Part shown: in pieces, positions 5,894 through 10,756 of the stretch
Layout of the letters: every line of letters starts with the position of its first letter
How positions within the stretch are numbered: the first letter of the stretch is position 1
Source of the DNA: JBBCJT01 sp037190665
Lineage (GTDB): Bacteria; Pseudomonadota; Alphaproteobacteria; Acetobacterales; Acetobacteraceae
Assembly (NCBI GenBank): GCA_037190665.1
Contig: JBBCJT010000129.1
Location: forward strand, 1-10,756
Length of the DNA: 10,756 bases
Reading direction: 5' to 3'
Made by a program: the position numbers and the translations under genes
The notes under the pieces: model-generated
What the model was told of the DNA's origin: nothing
Databases searched by the model: none
What the model saw: the letters and a program-made list of their open reading frames with translations, nothing else

Positions 5894-8053
5894 ATGCCCG
5901 ATTTCATGCCCATCGCCACCGACGTTCCCTGGCTGCGGCTGACCGCGACCGACGCCGACTGGGCGGCGGAGGACCCCGCCGACCTGCGCCGCTGGATGGA
6001 GCAGTTGCTGCTGATCCGCCGGTTCGAGGAGGCGATCCTGGAACTGCACGGCGAAGGTCTCGTGCACGGCCCGGCTCATGCCTCCATCGGGCAGGAAGCC
6101 GGTGCGGTGGGCGCGATGTCCGTGCTGTCCGCGCGCGACAAGATCAACGGCACGCACCGCGCGCACCATCAGATCCTCGCCAAGCTGGTGAACACCGCGC
6201 TCGCCGACGACTACGACCCGGCGCGCGATGCGTTTCCGGTCGATGGCGGCGTGCTGGCGCGTCGCGCGATGGCGGAGATCATGGGCCTGACGGACGGGTT
6301 CTGCGGCGGGCGAGGCGGGTCCATGCATATGCGCTGGGACGATGCCGGCATCGTCGGGTCGTCGGCCATCATCGGCGCCAACGTGCCGCATGCGGTGGGT
6401 TATGCGCTGGCGGACAAGGTGCTGGGCCGGCCGCATGTCTCGGTCGCCTTCTTCGGTGACGGCACGCTGATGGCGGGACCGGTGTACGAGGCGCTGAACC
6501 TCGCCGCGCTCTACACGCTGCCGACGATCTTCTTCCTCGAGAACAACTACTACGCCGTCTCGACGCATGTGAACGAGCAGACGCGGGAGACGAAGCTCTC
6601 CTCCCGCGGGCCGATGCTCGGCGTGCCGTCGGTGGTGTGCGACGGGATGGACGTGGTCGCGGTGCGGCAGGCCATGCGCTGGGCGGTGGAGACCATCGCC
6701 ACGCGCGGCGGTCCGGTGCTGATCGAGGCCGAGTGCTACCGCTTCTTCCACCAGTCCGGCCCGCTGCTCGGCAGCCAGTTCGGCTATCGCGAGAAGGCGG
6801 AGGAGGAGGCGTGGCGCGCCCGCGATCCGCTTACGGTCATGCCGCGCAGGCTCGCCGAGATGGGCGTGCTGGACGAGGCCGGCTTCGCGGCGCTGGATGC
6901 GCGCACGCGCGACGTGGTGCGCGATGCCGCCGCGGCACTGACGGAACCGGACGGCAACGCGCGCCGCATCCGCCCCGCGCTGATCCCCGATGCGGCGACG
7001 GTGGACGAGGGCATCCGCAACGCCCCGCCCGCGGTCACGGAAGCGACGCTGCCGGCGCAGCCGCGCGATGCGAAGTTCATCGACATCGTCGCCGAGACGC
7101 TGCTGACGAACATGGAGCGCGACCCCTCCATCGTCGTGATCGGGGAGGACATCCACCGTCTGCGCGGCGGCGTGTCCGGCAGCACGAAGGGGGTGATGGA
7201 GCGCTTCCCGGAGCGCATCTTCGCCACGCCGATCTGCGAGAACGGCTTCGTCGGCATGGCGCTGGGGGCCGCACTGTGCGGGCTTCGGCCGGTGGTGGAC
7301 ATCATGTTCGGCGACTTCGCCGTGGTCGCGGCCGACCAGCTCTTCAACCAGGTCGCCAAGTTCAGCCACATGTTCGGTGGCGGCGTGCGCATCCCGATGC
7401 TGATCCGTGCGCGCTGCTCGCCGGTGGCCGGCTACGGCTCGCAGCATTCGGGCGATCCGTCCGGCCTGTTCGCGCTCTATCCCGCCTGGCGCATCGTCGT
7501 GCCGTCCACGCCGATGGACTATGCGGGCCTCGTCAACACCGCGCTGCGCGGCGACGATCCGGTGCTGGTGATCGAACATCAGGAGCTGTTCCAGACCACC
7601 GGCCCGGTGCCGCCCGGACCCGTGGACTGGACCATTCCCTTCGGCCGCGCCCGCATCGCCCGGCCCGGCAGCGCCTGCACCGTGCTGACCTATGGCGCGA
7701 TGGTCGCGCGCTGCGTGGAAGCGGCCGACATCGCGGGGGTGGATGCGGAGGTGATCGACCTGCGCACGCTCGATGCGCTGGGGATGGACTGGGACACGGT
7801 GTCCGCCAGCATCCGCCGCACCAACCGCGCGCTGCTGGTGGAACAGGCCGCACGGCGCGGCGGTCATGGCGCGCGATGGGCGCAGGAGATCCAGTCGCGC
7901 CTGTTCGACTGGCTCGACCACGAGGTCGTCCGCGTCTCCGGCGGCGAGGCCGCGCCCGTCGTCTCGAAGCCGCTCAACATGGCAGCACTGGCGGACACCG
8001 CGAAGGTCGCCGCCGCGCTGCGCACGCTCTGCCCCGAAAGGATCGCCGCATGA
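5894..8053 (+). CDS. Fused alpha-beta 2-oxoacid dehydrogenase E1 component (thiamine diphosphate-dependent)
   Basis: A 719-aa single-chain E1 that would decarboxylate a 2-oxoacid using thiamine diphosphate. The alpha part (about residues 30-330) has T87-H-R-A-H-H, G138-G-R-G-G-S-M-H and the cofactor motif G188-D-G ending in N217-N-Y-Y. A linker (about 330-392) leads to the beta part (about 393-719) with I-G-E-D, I-C-E449-N-G-F-V-G-M-A, D-Q-L-F-N-Q-V-A-K and G-S-Q-H518-S. E449 and H518 are 69 apart, the same spacing as the catalytic Glu59/His128 of pyruvate dehydrogenase beta. No lipoyl E2 or E3 gene is nearby, so it either borrows partners encoded elsewhere or acts with another acceptor. Start ATG 5894 follows the previous stop by 1 nt with a weak GAGAG ahead; ATG 5906 is an alternative. 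Resembles acetoin, pyruvate or branched-chain types; the substrate cannot be assigned. Confidence 0.9.
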   Translation: MPDFMPIATDVPWLRLTATDADWAAEDPADLRRWMEQLLLIRRFEEAILELHGEGLVHGPAHASIGQEAGAVGAMSVLSARDKINGTHRAHHQILAKLVNTALADDYDPARDAFPVDGGVLARRAMAEIMGLTDGFCGGRGGSMHMRWDDAGIVGSSAIIGANVPHAVGYALADKVLGRPHVSVAFFGDGTLMAGPVYEALNLAALYTLPTIFFLENNYYAVSTHVNEQTRETKLSSRGPMLGVPSVVCDGMDVVAVRQAMRWAVETIATRGGPVLIEAECYRFFHQSGPLLGSQFGYREKAEEEAWRARDPLTVMPRRLAEMGVLDEAGFAALDARTRDVVRDAAAALTEPDGNARRIRPALIPDAATVDEGIRNAPPAVTEATLPAQPRDAKFIDIVAETLLTNMERDPSIVVIGEDIHRLRGGVSGSTKGVMERFPERIFATPICENGFVGMALGAALCGLRPVVDIMFGDFAVVAADQLFNQVAKFSHMFGGGVRIPMLIRARCSPVAGYGSQHSGDPSGLFALYPAWRIVVPSTPMDYAGLVNTALRGDDPVLVIEHQELFQTTGPVPPGPVDWTIPFGRARIARPGSACTVLTYGAMVARCVEAADIAGVDAEVIDLRTLDALGMDWDTVSASIRRTNRALLVEQAARRGGHGARWAQEIQSRLFDWLDHEVVRVSGGEAAPVVSKPLNMAALADTAKVAAALRTLCPERIAA
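8037..8042 (+). promoter_or_regulatory. Ribosome binding site of the aminotransferase gene
   Basis: AAAGGA lies within the end of the E1 gene, 7 nt before ATG 8050. It supports that start, which overlaps the E1 stop codon by 4 nt. Confidence 0.6.
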
Positions 8054-9273
8054 ACGCCCCCCACATCACGCGCGACGCAGCCCTCCGCGCCCGCGCCGCC
8101 CGCGTCATTCCCGGCGGGCTGTGGGGACATCTGTCCACCACGAAGACCTCGCCGCGCTATCCGCAGTTCTTCGCCTCCGGAAGGGGCGGGCGCATCACCG
8201 ATGTGGACGGCCGCGAATACGTCGATCTGATGATGAGCTGGGGGCCGATCGTGCTTGGCCATCATCATCCGCGCGTGGACGCGGCCGTCGCGCGGCAGGC
8301 GGCCCTTGGCGACTGCCTCAACGGGCCCGGCCCGGTGCTGGTGGAACTGGCGGAGAAGCTGGTCGCGCGCGTGCCGCATGCCGACTGGGCGATGTTCCAG
8401 AAGAACGGCAGCGACGCGACCACCACCTGCGTGACCATCGCGCGCGCGCATACGCGGCGACGCAAGGTGCTGGTGGCGCGCGGGTCCTATCACGGTGCGG
8501 TGCCGTGGTGCTCGCCATCCGTGGTCGGCGTCACGGCGGAGGATCGCGCCCATATCGCGACCTTCGAGTACAACGATGCGGACAGCCTGCGGGCGGCCGC
8601 GGCGGCGGCGAAGGATGATCTTGCCGCGGTGATCGTCACCGGCTTCCGCCACGACAACGTCCGCGATCAGGAACTGCCGACGCGGGACTTCGCGCAGGCG
8701 GCGCGCGCGGTCTGCGACGCGGCGGGCGCGGCGCTGATCGTGGACGACGTGCGCGCGGGCTTCCGCCTGCATGCGGGCGGAAGCTGGGAGACGGTCGGCG
8801 TGCGACCGGACCTGTCCGCGTGGAGCAAGGCCATCGCCAACGGCCACGCGCTCGCCGCCGTCACCGGCAATGCGCGCATGCACGATGCGGCGGAGAGCAT
8901 CTTCGTCACCGGCTCCTTCTGGTGCTCTTCCGTCGCGATGGCGGCCGGCCTCGCCACGCTGGAGGCGCGGGAGGAAGAGGACGCGATCGCGAGGATGGTC
9001 GCGCTCGGCACCCGCCTGCGCGAGGGGTTGGCCGAGGCCGCGCGCCGCCATGGCGTGGGCCTGCGCCAATCCGGCCCGGTGCAGATGCCGCTGTTCCTGT
9101 TCGACGACGATCCCGACTTCGCCAAGGGCACGCGCTTCTGCGAGACGGCTCTGGCGGCCGGCGCCTTCCTGCACCCGAAGCACAACATGTTCCTCTGCAC
9201 CGCGCACACCGAGGCGGACATGGATCGCGTGATCGCCGCGGCGGATGCCGGGCTGCAGGCGGTGGCAGGGTAG
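8050..9273 (+). CDS. Class III aminotransferase, glutamate-1-semialdehyde aminomutase-like (PLP-dependent)
   Basis: A 407-aa fold-type I PLP enzyme. Near the N-terminus is A-R-V-I-P-G-G, the entry motif of glutamate-1-semialdehyde aminomutase relatives, then D-V-D-G-R-E-Y-V-D and L-G-H-H-H-P. The cofactor phosphate loop is N-G-S-D-A-T-T-T, where the family usually has S-G-T/S-E-A. S146-Y-H-G stacks on PLP. D232 in V-D232-D-V-R-A-G-F-R is the pyridine-nitrogen ligand, with Asp where Glu usually follows. K260 in W-S-K-A-I-A-N-G is the Schiff-base lysine. It is unlikely to be the heme-pathway HemL because motifs are diverged and the context is catabolic; an omega-amine or amino acid transaminase is more likely. 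It is the last gene of the operon, overlapping E1 by 4 nt. It may supply a 2-oxoacid to the E1 or remove the amine released by the amidase-like enzyme; this is inference from position. Confidence 0.88.
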   Translation: MNAPHITRDAALRARAARVIPGGLWGHLSTTKTSPRYPQFFASGRGGRITDVDGREYVDLMMSWGPIVLGHHHPRVDAAVARQAALGDCLNGPGPVLVELAEKLVARVPHADWAMFQKNGSDATTTCVTIARAHTRRRKVLVARGSYHGAVPWCSPSVVGVTAEDRAHIATFEYNDADSLRAAAAAAKDDLAAVIVTGFRHDNVRDQELPTRDFAQAARAVCDAAGAALIVDDVRAGFRLHAGGSWETVGVRPDLSAWSKAIANGHALAAVTGNARMHDAAESIFVTGSFWCSSVAMAAGLATLEAREEEDAIARMVALGTRLREGLAEAARRHGVGLRQSGPVQMPLFLFDDDPDFAKGTRFCETALAAGAFLHPKHNMFLCTAHTEADMDRVIAAADAGLQAVAG

Positions 9274-9280
9274 GGGCCTC

Positions 9281-9308
9281 GCCGGCTGGGTGCGGTCAGG
9301 CGGCCGGC
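9281..9308. terminator. Possible hairpin at the convergent gene ends
   Basis: The 22-nt gap between the convergent aminotransferase and oxoamine synthase genes, plus the last codons of the latter, contains GCCGGC twice (9281-9286 and 9303-9308). With a G-T and a G-C pair inward this gives an 8-bp stem around a 12-nt loop. There is no T-run on either side, so it is not a classic intrinsic terminator. It might help stop both convergent transcripts. GC-rich DNA gives such stems by chance. Confidence 0.25.
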
Positions 9309-10429
9309 TGCTTCGGCACGAGGGCCGCGAGCGCATCGACCGCGAGGTTGAGGTCCGCTTCCGTATGGGCGGCGCTGACCTGAATGCGCAGGCGGGCCTC
9401 GCCTTTGGCGACCACGGGAAAGGCCATCGCGGGCGCGTAGATCCCGGCGTCGCGCAGGGCGGCGGATACGTCGCGGGCGCGGTCCTCATCGCCGATCATC
9501 AGCGCCGTGATCGCGCTGTCGCTCTCAGGATGCGGCAGATCGCGGGATCGCAGCCCGGCCCGCAGATGGGCGAGGTTTCCGCGCAGGCGCTCCAGGATGG
9601 CCGGCTCGCGCCTGCACAGATCGAGCGCGGTAAGCGCCGTCGCGGCATTCGCCGTCGTCATGCCCATGGTGAAGATCCAGCCACGGCACTGGCCCTGCAA
9701 CCTTGCGATGACATCGCGCGAACCGGCGACGAAGCCGCCGCTGGCGCCGCCCATCGCCTTCGACAGCGAACCCGTCAGAACCAGTCCCGGCGCGCTGTTG
9801 GCCAGCCCGCACAACGGCGCCGTGCCCTGGCCTCGCGGTCCGACGACGCCCAGCGCATGGGCCTCGTCCACCATCAGCAGCGCATCGTGACGCTGCGCCA
9901 GCGCGTGGATTTCCCGCAAAGGCGCGGCACCGCCTTCCATGCTGAAGATGCCGTCCGTGACGATCAGCCGCCGCCGCGCGCCGGCGGCCCTGCGCAGCGC
10001 GGCTTCGAGCGCGCCGACATCGCGGTTCGCGTAGGGAATGACCTCGGCGCGGCTCAGCCGGCACCCGTCGATGATGCTGGCATGGTTCAGCCGGTCGGAG
10101 ATGATCGCGTCGCCAGCCTCGGCCAGCGTCGTCAGCACGCCGGCATTGGCGGCACCGCCCGAGGCGAACAGCAGCACCGCCTCGACACCGAGGAAGGCGG
10201 CCAGCGTTGCGCACAGTTCCTCATGCAGCGGCGTGGTGGCGAAGACGGGATAGATGCCGGTTCCGGTGCCGTAGCGTTGCAGCGCCTCGGCCGTCGCTGC
10301 GAGCACCCGCGCATCGAGCGACAGCCCGAGATAGTCGTTGGAGCCCAGCATCACCGTCTCGACGCCATCGAGCACGACGCGCCCGCCGCGGCGCACGGTG
10401 ATGGTCGCCCGGAGCGGAGCGGGACTCAT
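9296..10429 (-). CDS. Alpha-oxoamine synthase (glycine C-acetyltransferase / 8-amino-7-oxononanoate synthase family)
   Basis: A 377-aa fold-type I PLP enzyme that should join an acyl-CoA to an amino acid with loss of CO2, or run the glycine-forming reverse reaction of 2-amino-3-ketobutyrate. Visible motifs are S30-N-D-Y-L-G-L, N115-H116-A-S-I-I-D-G (His stacks on PLP), D-G-I-F-S-M-E-G-G (159-167), V-D188-E-A-H191-A-L-G-V-V-G, and T-G-S-L-S-K224-A-M-G-G-A-S-G-G (Schiff-base lysine). The last motif and F-S-M-E-G resemble the Kbl branch more than BioF. The loop G-T-G-T-G-I-Y-P-V-F (about 54-63) lacks the Arg usually found in the G-S/T-R segment, so specificity may differ. The start at 10429 overlaps the upstream amidohydrolase stop by 4 nt. 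No biotin genes are present, so I do not name it bioF. Confidence 0.85.
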   Translation of the reverse strand: MSPAPLRATITVRRGGRVVLDGVETVMLGSNDYLGLSLDARVLAATAEALQRYGTGTGIYPVFATTPLHEELCATLAAFLGVEAVLLFASGGAANAGVLTTLAEAGDAIISDRLNHASIIDGCRLSRAEVIPYANRDVGALEAALRRAAGARRRLIVTDGIFSMEGGAAPLREIHALAQRHDALLMVDEAHALGVVGPRGQGTAPLCGLANSAPGLVLTGSLSKAMGGASGGFVAGSRDVIARLQGQCRGWIFTMGMTTANAATALTALDLCRREPAILERLRGNLAHLRAGLRSRDLPHPESDSAITALMIGDEDRARDVSAALRDAGIYAPAMAFPVVAKGEARLRIQVSAAHTEADLNLAVDALAALVPKQPAA

Positions 10430-10756
10430 GGGGCGGTCTGCGGCAGGGCGCGGGCGACAAGCTCCGTCCAGTACCGCAGGACGATCGGCACGATCCCGTC
10501 GTTGAACACGTAGCGGTCGCCATGGAGCCCCTCGCCGGGGCCGACCTCGCCCGCACCGATCCACGCATAGGACCCGCCAGCCGCCCGGATCATGTAGGCG
10601 AAGTCCTCGCACCCCAGGCTCGGGGTGAACTCCGTCAACACGTTCTCCCCGCCCACCGCGCCGGCAGCCGCCGCCGCTGCGATGGCGACCGCATCCGCGG
10701 TGTTGACCACGGGCGGATAGCCGCGCGCGTAGTCGAGATGCGCGGCGACGCCATGC
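10426..10756 (-). CDS. M20-family amidohydrolase (hippurate hydrolase-like), C-terminal part
   Basis: The last 109 codons of a metal-dependent amidohydrolase; the N-terminal and most of the catalytic part lie past the window edge. The visible part begins with L-D-Y-A-R-G-Y-P-P-V-V-N, the conserved segment just after the dimerisation domain, followed by T-P-S-L-G-C-E-D-F-A-Y-M (the E-D-F-A-Y-M lies at 10591-10608) and G-L-H-G near 10522, whose His is a likely metal ligand; many relatives have L-H-N-P or L-H-S-P here. V-F-N-D-G-I-V closes the fold. Such enzymes remove acyl groups from N-acyl amino acids or indole conjugates. It is translationally coupled to the oxoamine synthase downstream (ATGA overlap), so the pair may act on the same amino acid. 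The frame is open through the window edge at 10756, with no start visible inside it that would give a complete enzyme. Confidence 0.88.
   Translation of the reverse strand, partial: HGVAAHLDYARGYPPVVNTADAVAIAAAAAAGAVGGENVLTEFTPSLGCEDFAYMIRAAGGSYAWIGAGEVGPGEGLHGDRYVFNDGIVPIVLRYWTELVARALPQTAP

Noticed and set aside
4015..5919. Long open frame of about 634 codons antisense to the dimethylformamidase-like gene
   Set aside because: GC-rich coding DNA leaves antisense frames open. The translation is rich in Arg, Gly, Ala and His with no recognisable motif, while the plus-strand frame has clear family motifs.
5831..7921. Long open frame of about 696 codons antisense to the E1 gene
   Set aside because: Same high-GC shadow effect. 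The composition is Arg/His/Gly-rich and unlike a folded protein, and the sense frame contains the full E1 active site.
8050..9273. Calling the aminotransferase hemL
   Set aside because: Key PLP-site motifs deviate, and it ends a transport/amidase operon rather than lying in a heme context.
7864..9489. Antisense open frame of about 541 codons across the aminotransferase and into the oxoamine synthase
   Set aside because: It crosses two well-supported genes, has low-complexity composition and no motif.
9296..10429. Calling the oxoamine synthase bioF
   Set aside because: No other biotin genes are visible, the F-S-M-E-G-G and G-G-A-S-G-G motifs lean to the Kbl branch, and the substrate loop is atypical.
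10430..10612. Longer N-terminus for the oxoamine synthase
   Set aside because: It would overlap the well-supported C-terminal motifs of the amidohydrolase and has an Arg-rich, non-protein-like composition. ATG 10429 gives the coupled start.

Overview
The window is very GC-rich (roughly 70% by eye). Genes are packed almost wall to wall and lysine, isoleucine and asparagine are low. The binding-protein signal peptide is of the 'QRRHILAGG' type, common in Acetobacteraceae such as Roseomonas relatives. An alphaproteobacterium of that kind is my best guess, inferred from style and not from a marker gene. I saw no RNA gene, insertion sequence, phage gene or CRISPR array.

Positions 1-9273 hold one plus-strand run of eight genes with almost no non-coding DNA (gaps of 7 and 1 nt, otherwise 4-nt overlaps). 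In order: two polyamine-type ABC permeases (4-852, 849-1622), a GntR/FCD regulator (1619-2359), the matching substrate-binding protein (2356-3399), a 109-aa protein resembling the small subunit of N,N-dimethylformamidase (3407-3736), a 719-aa protein of the dimethylformamidase large-subunit family (3733-5892), a fused alpha-beta thiamine-diphosphate 2-oxoacid dehydrogenase E1 (5894-8053), and a glutamate-1-semialdehyde-aminomutase-like class III aminotransferase (8050-9273). The ATPase and the operon promoter are not in the window and presumably lie upstream of position 1.

Positions 9296-10756 hold two minus-strand genes that converge on the operon: an alpha-oxoamine synthase (9296-10429) and, upstream of it, the C-terminal part of an M20 amidohydrolase (10426 to beyond the window edge). 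These two overlap by 4 nt and probably form a separate transcription unit.

The plus-strand operon reads as an uptake-and-breakdown pathway. The transporter would bring in a nitrogenous, probably amide-bearing solute. The dimethylformamidase-like alpha/beta enzyme, with its predicted iron ligands present, would cut a C-N amide bond. The aminotransferase would turn an amine or amino acid into an aldehyde or oxo acid, and the E1 would oxidatively decarboxylate a 2-oxoacid. The GntR protein would sense the substrate or an intermediate. The substrate is unknown. I do not recognise this exact gene set as a described pathway, and it is the most interesting content of the window.
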